NCBI RefSeq assembly: GCF_042678305.1
Contig: NZ_JBHUDT010000007.1
Strand: one strand, 5' to 3'
DNA from: Gelatiniphilus marinus
Lineage (GTDB): Bacteria; Bacteroidota; Bacteroidia; Flavobacteriales; Flavobacteriaceae
Length of the DNA: 64,000 nucleotides
Of this stretch, positions 37,401 through 45,555 are shown piece after piece (position 1 is the first letter of the stretch; every line of letters begins with the position of its first letter). A model generated the notes under the pieces. The model searched no databases. It was not told the origin of the DNA and worked only from the letters and a program-made list of their open reading frames with translations. Position numbers and translations under genes: made by a program.

Positions 37401-38464
37401 CAAATTGGGGAGAGGTTGCACACTCTGGAACTTTTGAGAATACAGGTTCTAGGCAAACGGTAACATTTAATGCACCCATAAAAGGAAGGTATATGAGGTT
37501 AGTAGCACTTTCTGAGGTTAACGATGGTGCGTGGACTTCGGCCGCAGAATTAACATTAATTGGTTGTGTAAATGATAATTGCCCAGGTGTTGATAATCAA
37601 GACCAAGCAGACTTTGATGGTGATGGAATGGGAGATGCTTGTGACGACGACGACGATAACGATGGCGTGCTAGATGCCGATGATGAATGCCCGGAAACAC
37701 CACTAAATGATGCTGTAAACGATAAAGGTTGTAGTTTGTTTACACTACCGGCTAACAACTTTAAAATACAAACCATTGGCGAAACTTGTAGAGATAGCGA
37801 TAACGGAAAAATTATTATAACTGCAGTTGAGGAGCATGATTATATGGTAACCCTAACTGGAAATGGAAGTACTGATACTCTAGATTTTACTGATGATGTT
37901 GAGCTTACAGATTTGCAGGCAGGAACATATACCGTATGCATTACTATAAAAAACATACCTGAGACAGATTTTAAAAGGTGTTATGATATTGTTATAACCC
38001 AACCATCAGATTTAGCTGTGTTATCAAAAGTTAATACTGGAAAAAAATCGGTCTCATTAAATTTAGCAAACGGAAAGCGTTATTCTATTAATTTAAATGG
38101 TGAAACAACATATACTACAAATTCAGAAATTACTTTGAATTTAAAGAACGGAATGAATACCATTCGCATAGGTACAGAAAAAGATTGTCAAGGTGTTTTT
38201 GAAAAATCAATCTTAGTGTCAAACAAAGCAGTGGCATTTCCTAATCCTTTTACAGACTATTTATTAGTTAATATAGGAGACGACTCTTCAAAAATGGTTT
38301 CGGTTAAAGTGTATTCAATCACAGGAAAGTTAATCCAATCAAGATACTTGCCTGTTAACAATAGTACCATTGTAATAGATGGAAGTCATTTTGATAATGG
38401 TCTGTATCTGCTGAAATTAGAAACAGCAACTAGTTCATCTAATTTAAAAATTGTAAAAAAATGA
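34433..38464 (+). CDS. Giant secreted propeller protein: PKD, discoidin, calcium repeats, T9SS tail
   Basis: A 1343-residue protein paralogous to the one just upstream. After a signal peptide (ending CAQ near 24) and an N-terminal extension (to about 120), Asp-box propeller repeats occupy about 120-810 (TIDGGKNW, TVNGGNSW, STDAGNTW, STDGGDTW). A PKD-like domain (about 835-905), an F5/8 type C domain (about 925-1045), a thrombospondin type 3 calcium-binding segment (about 1047-1095, DFDGDGMGDACDDDDD), a SprB-like region (about 1105-1200) and a T9SS type A tail (about 1270-1343, FPNPF, final KIVKK) follow. It is probably cell-surface anchored by T9SS. Role is polymer binding or cleavage, unproven. 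The stop overlaps the next start (ATGA). Confidence 0.85.
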   Translation: MKKILQIITVLGVFFFMHKSVCAQIEITPYDELPGVNSINKPSYNENYPDWAKMLYEYPINFNEIENGYQQYFKEKGKQKNPIIRYYKIWRKVVASYADKNGVIRHLEAKKSSANSYKANQKAQKLFDASNSNWTFLGPKNTFWLNEDNSSTPKPVAPWQVNVYAFDAFSGNSDILFSGTETGYVNKTIDGGKNWTLLARDYVFSGGINAVTIHPTNSNIVYVSAGNQIHKTVNGGNSWVPLLQGGVQFSANHIIIDSGNPNKMFVSTNKGVYISTDAGNTWAQKSTRQTYDVDFKPNDSNVIYAISKASNGNFEIIQSLDGGTNFSAVSGFPAIADSSGGLIAVTPANPNMLLTTMLSSDNTPQLYKGITSGGSWTWTKIIDCNTDAFPYNNGQGYFDLVLEISPTDQSKFMVGTTTLFKTNNGGLSFDAIGGYFGRFSIHPDIQDLKWFSDGSVWVATDGGMSFSTDAFETDFQPRINGLIGSDMWGFDQGWNEDIVVGGRYHNGNTAMADFYNGKALRMGGAESPTGWVIQGKSKHVAFDDLGGGWILPSTAESVYEGKFNFSKYPNMLEYGGSRGNLIHHPNYFQILFLGEGNSFWKSTDMGESFKSLHTFSGEVMDVQMSVTNPNVLYADIKGAGLYKSEDQGLTWVYKPSLSNNANGGSKMNGRTSIAISLYNENTVYACYSNGAWTADKGKVFKSTDGGDTWTNWSGTVNGYTKKLVVQPSNTGEDLVYLFTTSRNGDKSQAYFRKNNMKDWDLFANNYPGNFSVNTAIPFYRDAKLRLAGSGGVWETPLQEQDFIPIINPWVENVTNKCMDDVLHFDDHSILNHSGASWKWEITPAPAYISDANIRNPEVVLGSPGSYTVKLTVTQNGVDYVKEIPNMVTTTTCPSILDCSNPAELPKNEWSLIYVDSEETNNPGLATMAFDGDDSTIWHTRWSTGTDPYPHEIQIDLGNSYSISEFKYTPRPSGQNGRIKDYELYFSFDSTNWGEVAHSGTFENTGSRQTVTFNAPIKGRYMRLVALSEVNDGAWTSAAELTLIGCVNDNCPGVDNQDQADFDGDGMGDACDDDDDNDGVLDADDECPETPLNDAVNDKGCSLFTLPANNFKIQTIGETCRDSDNGKIIITAVEEHDYMVTLTGNGSTDTLDFTDDVELTDLQAGTYTVCITIKNIPETDFKRCYDIVITQPSDLAVLSKVNTGKKSVSLNLANGKRYSINLNGETTYTTNSEITLNLKNGMNTIRIGTEKDCQGVFEKSILVSNKAVAFPNPFTDYLLVNIGDDSSKMVSVKVYSITGKLIQSRYLPVNNSTIVIDGSHFDNGLYLLKLETATSSSNLKIVKK

Positions 38465-39192
38465 AGCAAATAATATATCTCTCTCATAAACAACTAAAAA
38501 GTACGTTATTGTTTTTTAGCCTGTTCGCCCTTTTTGCCTGTAGTAATGGAGATAGCCCAGGTGAGGATCCAACACCTCCAGTTGTAAACAATCCAACTGC
38601 AGCTACACTTGTTTTTCCTGATGCTAATAGCGAATGTACCGAAGGCACTAACATAACACCCACCGAGAGTACCATCAATTTTCAATGGAATGCTGGTAAA
38701 CATACAGATAGTTATAATTTACAATTAAAAGATTTGAACACAGGATCTACAACTAGTTATTCAGCCATAGAAAACAGCCTTTCTGTAAAATTAAAAAGAG
38801 GAAACCCATATTCTTGGTCTATAGTATCCCGATCAAATAAAACATCAACAACCGCTATAAGTGCAACTTGGAAATTTTTTAATGCCGGAGATGGTGTATC
38901 ATCTTATGCACCATTTCCAGCAGAGGCTGTAAGCCCTGTTCTAGGTGCAAGTGTACCAAATGGTAACATAACATTGCAGTGGTCTGCAAGTGATGTTGAT
39001 AACGATATTGAGAGCCACGATATTTATTTTGGAGAAACAAACCCACCAGCAGAATATAAAACAGAAATTACACAAACAACCTTAAATAATGTAACAGTAG
39101 AGGCCGGTAAAACATATTATTGGAGCATAAAAACAAAAGATACTCAAGGAAATATTTCAAATTCAGACATATTTAGCTTTATAGGAATATAA
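38461..39192 (+). CDS. Lipoprotein with two fibronectin-like domains
   Basis: A 243-residue lipoprotein (FALFAC lipobox near 27) with a proline-rich linker and two fibronectin type III-like domains (about 45-140, FQWNAGKHTDSYNL; about 150-243, LQWSASDVDNDIESHDIYF). Its ATG overlaps the TGA of the giant propeller gene, so translation is probably coupled and the two products may act together at the surface. I cannot name a specific function. Confidence 0.75.
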   Translation: MKQIIYLSHKQLKSTLLFFSLFALFACSNGDSPGEDPTPPVVNNPTAATLVFPDANSECTEGTNITPTESTINFQWNAGKHTDSYNLQLKDLNTGSTTSYSAIENSLSVKLKRGNPYSWSIVSRSNKTSTTAISATWKFFNAGDGVSSYAPFPAEAVSPVLGASVPNGNITLQWSASDVDNDIESHDIYFGETNPPAEYKTEITQTTLNNVTVEAGKTYYWSIKTKDTQGNISNSDIFSFIGI

Positions 39193-39245
39193 AACAAATC
39201 ATTTGGCCAAATTGCTTTTAGTCAGGTTTATTATTTAATAAAAAA

Positions 39246-40637
39246 ATGAAAAATTTAATCACAAAACCACATTCAATAAGCGCTTTTTTAGTTTTAATAA
39301 TTTTAATTAATACAATATTTGCTTGTTCTTCTGCTTCTAAAAGCAGTAAGTTTTCATTGCAAGAAACAGTAAAAAACGATCACCATTTGCAGGCCCTAGA
39401 CTTAACCCAAACAATTCCTATTGCTGCTAGCAGTTGGGTGGTAAATAATGTATCTAAAGACCAAAAGATTATCACTAAATCCGGTATTCTAAATTGGTCA
39501 TCTTTAGATGATGTTATACGTACTTATATTAAAACCGGAGCCGGAGACTTACATATAGGTTTAAATGTAAAATCCCCAGATGGCACCTCTAAAATCAAGG
39601 TTACCGTAGGGCAAGTTTCCAAAAGCATTAATCTTACCAATAATACGTTTAAAACAGAAAAAGTGGGCATATTTACTGTGCCAGCGGGGTATAATTATAT
39701 TGAAATACAAGGCTTGGAAAAGACAGGTGAGTTGGTGGCAGAAATTAAAGACTTGCTAATTGGGGGCTCTGCAATTGCCCATGGTGTAGATTTTGTGCCA
39801 ACCAACAACTTTTATTTTGGCAGAAGAGGCCCTTCAGTCCATTTGTTGTACAACAAGCCCCCAAAAAAAGAGGTGCAATGGTTTTATAATGAAGTTACGG
39901 TTCCCAAAGGAGAAGATGTGTTAGGTTCCTTTTTTATGGTAAACGGCCATGCTCAAGGTTATTTTGGTATGCAGGTTAACTCAAATTCAGAAAGAAGAAT
40001 TTTATTTTCCATTTGGAGTGCCTATAAAACAGACAACCCAGACCAAATACCAGAAGATTTTAAAGTAACAAACCTAGGTAACGGGGAAGGCGTTACAGTA
40101 CAGGATTTTGGAAACGAAGGTTCTGGTAAACAAAGTTTTAAGGTTTTTAATTGGCAAGCGGGCACAACTTATAAATTCCTGTTAAAAGGAGAGCCTTCAG
40201 TTGTTGAGGGCTCTACCGATTATACAGGGTATTTTTATAATCCAATTGAAGGTAGATGGCAATTAATAGCAAGCCTAAGAAGACCCAAAACCAAAACGTA
40301 TTTAACCAGATTGCATTCGTTTTTAGAGAATTTTATACCAAGTACAGGCTATATTGCCAGAGAAGCACGCTTTGGAAATCAATGGGTATATACTACTGAT
40401 AATACCTGGAATGAAATTACCAATACCATATTTTCTGCAGATGCCACAGCAATAAATGGGGATAGGCTTGATTATGCAGGTGGTACTATTGAAGGCACTT
40501 TCTTTTTAAGGAATTGCGGTTTCTTTAATAACAAGACCAACATAGGTGAAAAATTTTCAAGACCAGCAGGAACATGGCCTAACATAAATTTTGAAACACT
40601 GCCTAAAATTCCTGCCCATGAACAAAATCGGTTTTAA
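39246..40637 (+). CDS. DUF5077-DUF3472 lipoprotein
   Basis: A 463-residue lipoprotein (TIFAC lipobox near 27). A beta-sandwich DUF5077-like domain (about 60-175) precedes a DUF3472-like domain (about 185-400, FYFGRRGPSVHL, WFYNEVTVP, GYFGMQVNS, RILFSIWSAY). DUF3472 proteins occur widely in polysaccharide loci of Bacteroidota but have no established reaction. The position, 53 bases after the fibronectin-like lipoprotein, suggests the same transcript. Family assignment is from recognised pattern. Confidence 0.75.
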   Translation: MKNLITKPHSISAFLVLIILINTIFACSSASKSSKFSLQETVKNDHHLQALDLTQTIPIAASSWVVNNVSKDQKIITKSGILNWSSLDDVIRTYIKTGAGDLHIGLNVKSPDGTSKIKVTVGQVSKSINLTNNTFKTEKVGIFTVPAGYNYIEIQGLEKTGELVAEIKDLLIGGSAIAHGVDFVPTNNFYFGRRGPSVHLLYNKPPKKEVQWFYNEVTVPKGEDVLGSFFMVNGHAQGYFGMQVNSNSERRILFSIWSAYKTDNPDQIPEDFKVTNLGNGEGVTVQDFGNEGSGKQSFKVFNWQAGTTYKFLLKGEPSVVEGSTDYTGYFYNPIEGRWQLIASLRRPKTKTYLTRLHSFLENFIPSTGYIAREARFGNQWVYTTDNTWNEITNTIFSADATAINGDRLDYAGGTIEGTFFLRNCGFFNNKTNIGEKFSRPAGTWPNINFETLPKIPAHEQNRF

Positions 40638-40829
40638 ATACAAATCTTCCTAATATAATCGCCTAGGTTTTTTGTAAAGTGTTGCGGCATTTAGGGCGTT
40701 TTATGTATCTTTTTTAGTTCAGCCAATTGTTTGTTATTATGCTTTAAATCAAGAGGCTAACAAAAGCTAAAACATTTAAACCACCCCTAATTGGATAGCT
40801 ATACCCTCGAACAAGTTGTTATATATATA

Positions 40830-40837
40830 TAGTTTTG
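40830..40837 (+). promoter_or_regulatory. Candidate -7 box TAGTTTTG before the beta-helix gene
   Basis: The motif fits TANNTTTG and lies 28 bases before the preferred ATG at 40865. No well-spaced -33 TTG is visible. Confidence 0.35.
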
Positions 40838-40864
40838 GTTAAATTATTTTTTAAACAAATTGTT

Positions 40865-43414
40865 ATGAAAACAATATTGCCTTATTTGGTATGTTTCTTT
40901 TTGCTGTTCCAATTACATTTACAGGCACAAAACCCAAGTGCTCTGTACCAAAATTGGGTTGATGCACAGATTAATAATTCTGAACCAATCTTACCAACGT
41001 TTAGTTATGCGGGGTATCATAATGGCGAGATTGGTTTACCGGCTTCTTTTTCGCAACCTGTTTATAATGTTACAAATTACGGAGCAGTTGCCAACGATGG
41101 TATTTCCGATAAATCTGCAATAATGGCAACTATTGCTGCAGCTGAAGCTAACCCAACTGGAGGGGTTGTTTTTTTTCCACCGGGGCGTTTTGTTGTAAAT
41201 GATGGAAGTGTTGATGATTTGAGTGAAGTGATAAGAATTTCTAAAAGTAATATTGTAATAAAAGGAAGTGGCTCAGGTGTTGGAGGCACCGAATTGTATC
41301 AAAAAGACAATACAACACATCCCGATATGGCAACAAAAGATTGGGTTTGCCCATATTTGTTTTTGTTTTGGAATGGTGAAGATTCAGCAAATACTTATAT
41401 AACCGATGTTGTTGGTAATGCCGATAGAGAAACATTTTCTCTTGATGTTGCCGATGCTTCATCAATTTCAGTAGGGCAATGGGTAGAGTTGTATCTTAAA
41501 GATACTAATCCTACTTTATTAGCTGAAGAACTTTCGCCATACACAACAGCCGATCTTTATCAGCCTTCAAGCTTAAAAATTGTAAATGATGGGGTACAGG
41601 TTAGAGAAGTGCATAAAGTAGTTGGTAAAAATGGCAATACCATTACTTTTAAAGAACCTTTGCACAGAACTGTTGATGTTTCTTATAATTGGAAAATCAA
41701 TAATTTTAAAGCTCTTGAAGAAGTAGGCATCCAAGATTTAAAATATACTGGCGGTTTTATTTGGAACCACATTCACCACAGGGCTCCCCAAGAATTATAT
41801 CCCGGAGAACCTGTTAGTGGGCCTCATGCCTATTTAAGTTCGTCGGGTTGGAGCGGCGTACAGTTTAACCATGTGGTAAACGGATGGATTTCAAACGTCG
41901 CGTTTTCAAATATGTCGCAGGTGGCACAGTTCAAGTTTTCAGCAAATTGTACGGCCATAAACAATACGTACACAGGAAACCCAGGGCATAATTTTATAGT
42001 TACAAATTCTGCAACAGGTTGTTTAATAGGAAAAAATATAGATTATACATCGGGGATATGGCACGGGTGTGGCGTAAATGGGTTATCTATTGGAAACGTA
42101 CTTTGGAGAAATGAGAGCCCGCAAAATGGCAACTCGGGTATGGAAGTTCATGCCAGTCAACCCAGAACCACGTTGTTTGATGTTTGTAAAGGTGGTTTCT
42201 TTTTTCAACAAGGTGGATCAACAGGGGCATTGCCAAATCATTTAAGGCACATGGTGCTGTGGAATTTTGAAGGTGTTTCATATCAAAGTAATGGCGTTAA
42301 ATCTTGGCGACCAAATGCTGAAACACGATACGCTAAATTTTTAATGCCGATAATTTCTGGGCTAAAAGGATTTACGATGTCAACAAACGCCAATCAATAT
42401 CAAGAAAATGAATCTCAAGGCACGCATGTAGATGAAGAATCTCTTTACGAGGCGCAATTGGCGTACCGGTTAGGAAGCTTACCAAGTTGGATTGACCAAG
42501 AGGCGCCAAGCCCTTTTTACCCCATTTTCCATTATGATGATTTTGGGGCTGAAAACCGAGGCTATTCGGTACAGGTCGTAGAAAACCCCGATTCGCAAAA
42601 TGAGGCCCAAATAGGAAAACGGATAAGCGACATTCCGGATGCGGCAGATTCAAATAACGAATTTACAGAACCCCGGCCGGCAATTAGAATTCCAGCAAAC
42701 CAGCCAAGAGACCAAAGAGCACTTTCAATTGTTGGTACTTCTTCTAACACTAATTATGAATTGGAAGCTTGGGTGGTTATGCAAACCGTTGATGTTTCAA
42801 CCAATAATCCGCACATAAGTGCTAGCGATATTTATAAGTATGTTAGTTTTTGGACCGAGCAACGTTACGCCAATGGTGGTATTTCGGCTTTAGAAGCTTT
42901 CGTTTCTACCAATTATACTAATAACGTAACAACTGCTACTTGGACCAATGTAACCTCCAGCCTTAACCAAATTGCAACATCTGGCCAAAATCCGCAGACT
43001 TATATCGAATCTGTTTTAGATATATCGGCCTACACCAGTTCAACCTTTACTTTGGCTTTTAAATACACAAGTAGTCCGTCTGCTTGGTCTCCAACAAATA
43101 GAAATGGCACGTTTTACATATCAGATGTTAAGTATTTTGTGTCGCCTACAGCTTTGTCAAACGAAGCTTTTGAGTTCAAAAATAATATTAGAATATATCC
43201 AAACCCCGTTTCAAATACGCTAAATATCAGAGTTGCTGATAAAGCATTTAAAATTGGGTCTGTTTCTTTGTTTAATGTGATTGGAAAAGCAGTTTACAGC
43301 GGTAAAAACACCGAAACTATTAATGTGTCTAATATAGCAAAAGGTATATATTTTTTAAGATTGAAGGAAGCCAATAAAGGGAATGTAATTACAAAAAAGA
43401 TAGTTATACGATAG
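40865..43414 (+). CDS. Secreted beta-helix protein (pectate-lyase-3 type) with binding module and T9SS tail
   Basis: An 849-residue exported protein. The frame opens at a TTG at 40835, but the ATG at 40865 directly begins the signal peptide (MKTILPYLV to LQAQ) and is preferred. A right-handed beta-helix domain with the pectate_lyase_3 opening (VTNYGAVANDG, GGVVFFPPGRF) spans about 60-530; its later part resembles the DUF4955 group. A module at about 550-760 is shared with the protein at 58012. A T9SS tail follows (IYPNPVSN near 780, final KIVIR). It is a candidate polysaccharide lyase or hydrolase acting outside the cell. Catalytic residues cannot be assigned. Confidence 0.8.
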   Translation: MKTILPYLVCFFLLFQLHLQAQNPSALYQNWVDAQINNSEPILPTFSYAGYHNGEIGLPASFSQPVYNVTNYGAVANDGISDKSAIMATIAAAEANPTGGVVFFPPGRFVVNDGSVDDLSEVIRISKSNIVIKGSGSGVGGTELYQKDNTTHPDMATKDWVCPYLFLFWNGEDSANTYITDVVGNADRETFSLDVADASSISVGQWVELYLKDTNPTLLAEELSPYTTADLYQPSSLKIVNDGVQVREVHKVVGKNGNTITFKEPLHRTVDVSYNWKINNFKALEEVGIQDLKYTGGFIWNHIHHRAPQELYPGEPVSGPHAYLSSSGWSGVQFNHVVNGWISNVAFSNMSQVAQFKFSANCTAINNTYTGNPGHNFIVTNSATGCLIGKNIDYTSGIWHGCGVNGLSIGNVLWRNESPQNGNSGMEVHASQPRTTLFDVCKGGFFFQQGGSTGALPNHLRHMVLWNFEGVSYQSNGVKSWRPNAETRYAKFLMPIISGLKGFTMSTNANQYQENESQGTHVDEESLYEAQLAYRLGSLPSWIDQEAPSPFYPIFHYDDFGAENRGYSVQVVENPDSQNEAQIGKRISDIPDAADSNNEFTEPRPAIRIPANQPRDQRALSIVGTSSNTNYELEAWVVMQTVDVSTNNPHISASDIYKYVSFWTEQRYANGGISALEAFVSTNYTNNVTTATWTNVTSSLNQIATSGQNPQTYIESVLDISAYTSSTFTLAFKYTSSPSAWSPTNRNGTFYISDVKYFVSPTALSNEAFEFKNNIRIYPNPVSNTLNIRVADKAFKIGSVSLFNVIGKAVYSGKNTETINVSNIAKGIYFLRLKEANKGNVITKKIVIR

Positions 43415-43430
43415 GTTGAAAATGTGATAG

Positions 43431-43461
43431 CGCTTCAAGTTGTTATTGATAACCTGAAGCG
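43431..43461 (+). terminator. Hairpin after the beta-helix gene
   Basis: An 11-bp stem with one mismatch (CGCTTCAAGTT against AACCTGAAGCG) lies 17 bases past the stop but has no T run. It may assist the stronger hairpin just downstream. Confidence 0.35.
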
Positions 43462-43479
43462 ATGCGAATAATTTTAAAC

Positions 43480-43514
43480 AAAAAAGGAGCGAAATTTAAC
43501 CTCGCTCCTTTTTT
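43480..43514. terminator. Bidirectional terminator between convergent PUL operons
   Basis: A perfect 13-bp stem (AAAAAAGGAGCGA and its complement) has A and T runs on either side. It can end both the plus-strand PUL 1 transcript and the minus-strand kduI operon, whose last stop is at 43549. Confidence 0.9.
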
Positions 43515-43548
43515 TATTGTCTATTTTAAGTGTTTAATCTGAAAAGCA

Positions 43549-44727
43549 TTATTCATTCAAACTAACCTCTAACGGATTGTTTATTTTATTTGAAAAATCG
43601 CTTAAGTGTTTTTGCCATTCTAAGTTCGAGTTAAATTGACCACTTTTTTTCCAAGTAAAACCTGCGTAATACACCGTTTTATTGTCTGTTACTTTTAAAT
43701 GCGCATAAGCATTACTAAGGTCTTTAGTTTCAACATTATAATTTTCAAAACCAACAAAATAATCTTTTGGGGCAATAATAGCTGTACCCAATTCAGAATC
43801 GGCATGAGGTTGCCAATAGCTTACCCAATTATCAGTACCATTTGCAATAACATCGCCATCTTTTTCGTGTAAAGTTAAACCTGCAGCAATGGTATTAGTG
43901 CCTTCAATATGTGTTGTGAATTTAGAGAAATTGCTTCCCAAATCCAAGCTAATAATTTTTGATTCTTTAATGGTATTTCCGGCAGCATCCCAATTTTCGT
44001 ATTCTAAATAAAAACTGGTACGTAATGGGCCTGTGGTAATGCTGCGCCATTTGGTATAATTTTTCGAAAAATAATATGTGCTATCTACCTTTACGGCAAT
44101 ACCACCAACGCCACGGCTTACCCCAACATGGAAATTATCTAAGCCTTCTCCCGTATCTTCGTGGTAGGTGCCATCGGTTTCGATTTCCTTTTTGTACCAA
44201 TTGTTAATAATAGGATGCTCTACGCGTTTTAACCACGCATCGATACCGCTGGATAGTGTTCCGCCAGCAACGTTATCTTCCACCATTTTTTGAGCCGTTG
44301 GGCCAAATACTCTAAATGCAACCTTGTTGTTTTCCCAGGCATAATCATCGGTACGTTCGGGCACAAAACGCGAATAGCACAACTCTGGTGCTTTTGGTTT
44401 TTCGGCTTCTGTAACCGTAACTATTTTGAAAGTACTTTCTGAATTGGCTTTAATTTTGGGTTGAAATAAAATAACATCTAAAACTCCGTCGCCATCGTTA
44501 TCAACGGTTTGCGTCAATTCCAACGTGTTGGTTTCTGTATTTAAGATTCCTGTAGTGGAAAGATCTTCAAGGTTTAATAATGATTTGGTTAATTCTACGG
44601 TTTCAAAAGTTCTTTCAACATCAAGCGTATTTTTAACGCTAATAGTTGTTGCTTTCTCCTTTTTCTCGCAAGAAGAAAGCATCACTAAAGTTGAAAAAAA
44701 CAAAATCGATTTACAAAGTCGTTTCAT
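43549..44727 (-). CDS. DUF4861 lipoprotein
   Basis: A 392-residue lipoprotein (VMLSSC lipobox near 20) of the DUF4861 family, marked by DNDGDGVLDVILFQP, SRFVPERTDDYAWENN and GLDNFHVGVSRG. This family is repeatedly found beside uronate-metabolising genes and lyases in Bacteroidota; its reaction is not established to my knowledge. It is the last gene of the kduI-kduD operon, 16 bases after kduD, which ties it to unsaturated uronic acid processing in the periplasm. Confidence 0.8.
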   Translation of the reverse strand: MKRLCKSILFFSTLVMLSSCEKKEKATTISVKNTLDVERTFETVELTKSLLNLEDLSTTGILNTETNTLELTQTVDNDGDGVLDVILFQPKIKANSESTFKIVTVTEAEKPKAPELCYSRFVPERTDDYAWENNKVAFRVFGPTAQKMVEDNVAGGTLSSGIDAWLKRVEHPIINNWYKKEIETDGTYHEDTGEGLDNFHVGVSRGVGGIAVKVDSTYYFSKNYTKWRSITTGPLRTSFYLEYENWDAAGNTIKESKIISLDLGSNFSKFTTHIEGTNTIAAGLTLHEKDGDVIANGTDNWVSYWQPHADSELGTAIIAPKDYFVGFENYNVETKDLSNAYAHLKVTDNKTVYYAGFTWKKSGQFNSNLEWQKHLSDFSNKINNPLEVSLNE

Positions 44728-44743
44728 TTTGTTGTTTTTTTAT

Positions 44744-45532
44744 TTATTCGTTAGCTGGTTTGCCAATGGTTGCCAAAATACCACCGTCCACATAAACCAC
44801 GTGGCCGTTTACAAAATCACTTGCTTTAGAGGCCAAAAATATTGCTGCACCTTGTAAATCATCAGGATCTCCCCAACGCGCAGCAGGTGTTCTTTTAATA
44901 ATAAATTCGTTAAACGGATGCCCATCAACTCGAATAGGAGCCGTTTGGCTCGTGGCAAAATACCCTGGGCCAATGCCATTGGTTTGTATATTATACTTGG
45001 CCCATTCTGTAGCCATGCTTCGGGTAAGCATTTTTAACCCCCCTTTGGCGGCGGCATAAGCACTAACGGTATCTCTACCCAGTTCGCTCATCATAGAGCA
45101 GATGTTTATTATTTTTCCGCCACCGCGTTCAATCATCCCTTTTGCCACATATTTCGATACTATAAAGGGGCCTACAAGATCAACTTTTATAACTTGCTCG
45201 AAATCTGCGGTTTCCATCTCAACGATAGGGGTTCTTTTGATAATGCCCGCGTTGTTTACCAAAATATCGATGGGGCCAACTTCGGCTTCAATTTTTTTTA
45301 TGTTTGCTTCAACAGCTTTATCGTCTGTAACATCAAAACCATAACCATAAGCTTTTAGTCCACAGGATTTATATTCAGCAATAGCCTTTTCTAAAGTGCC
45401 TTTTGTATGATTGTTTATTACTAAAGTGGCACCAGCATTTCCTAGTCCTTTCGCCATAGCCATACCTAAACCATGTACAGCGCCTGTTACCAGGGCTGTT
45501 TTTCCTGTTAAATCGAATAATTTGGTTGACAT
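44744..45532 (-). CDS. kduD: KduD-like 2-dehydro-3-deoxy-D-gluconate 5-dehydrogenase (SDR family)
   Basis: A 262-residue short-chain dehydrogenase. The frame extends 16 codons upstream into kduI, but MSTKLFDLTGK at 45532 is the natural start. It shows the NAD(P)-binding TGAVHGLG near 13-20, NNAG near 88, and the catalytic Ser plus YAAAK (Tyr near 155). KduD reduces 2,5-diketo-3-deoxygluconate, the KduI product, to 2-keto-3-deoxygluconate in the cytoplasm. A gluconate 5-dehydrogenase role is an alternative for the family, but adjacency to kduI favours KduD. KDG kinase and aldolase genes are not in the window. Confidence 0.85.
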   Translation of the reverse strand: MSTKLFDLTGKTALVTGAVHGLGMAMAKGLGNAGATLVINNHTKGTLEKAIAEYKSCGLKAYGYGFDVTDDKAVEANIKKIEAEVGPIDILVNNAGIIKRTPIVEMETADFEQVIKVDLVGPFIVSKYVAKGMIERGGGKIINICSMMSELGRDTVSAYAAAKGGLKMLTRSMATEWAKYNIQTNGIGPGYFATSQTAPIRVDGHPFNEFIIKRTPAARWGDPDDLQGAAIFLASKASDFVNGHVVYVDGGILATIGKPANE

Positions 45533-45555
45533 ATTTTGTTGTGTGTTTTTAGTGG

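Noticed and set aside
37560..37740. GAC/GAT-rich low-complexity tract as a possible regulatory or satellite repeat
   Set aside because: It encodes the Asp-rich calcium-binding thrombospondin type 3 segment of the giant propeller protein.
40835..40864. Upstream TTG start for the beta-helix gene
   Set aside because: It overlaps a candidate -7 box and puts charged residues before a normal signal peptide that begins at the ATG at 40865.
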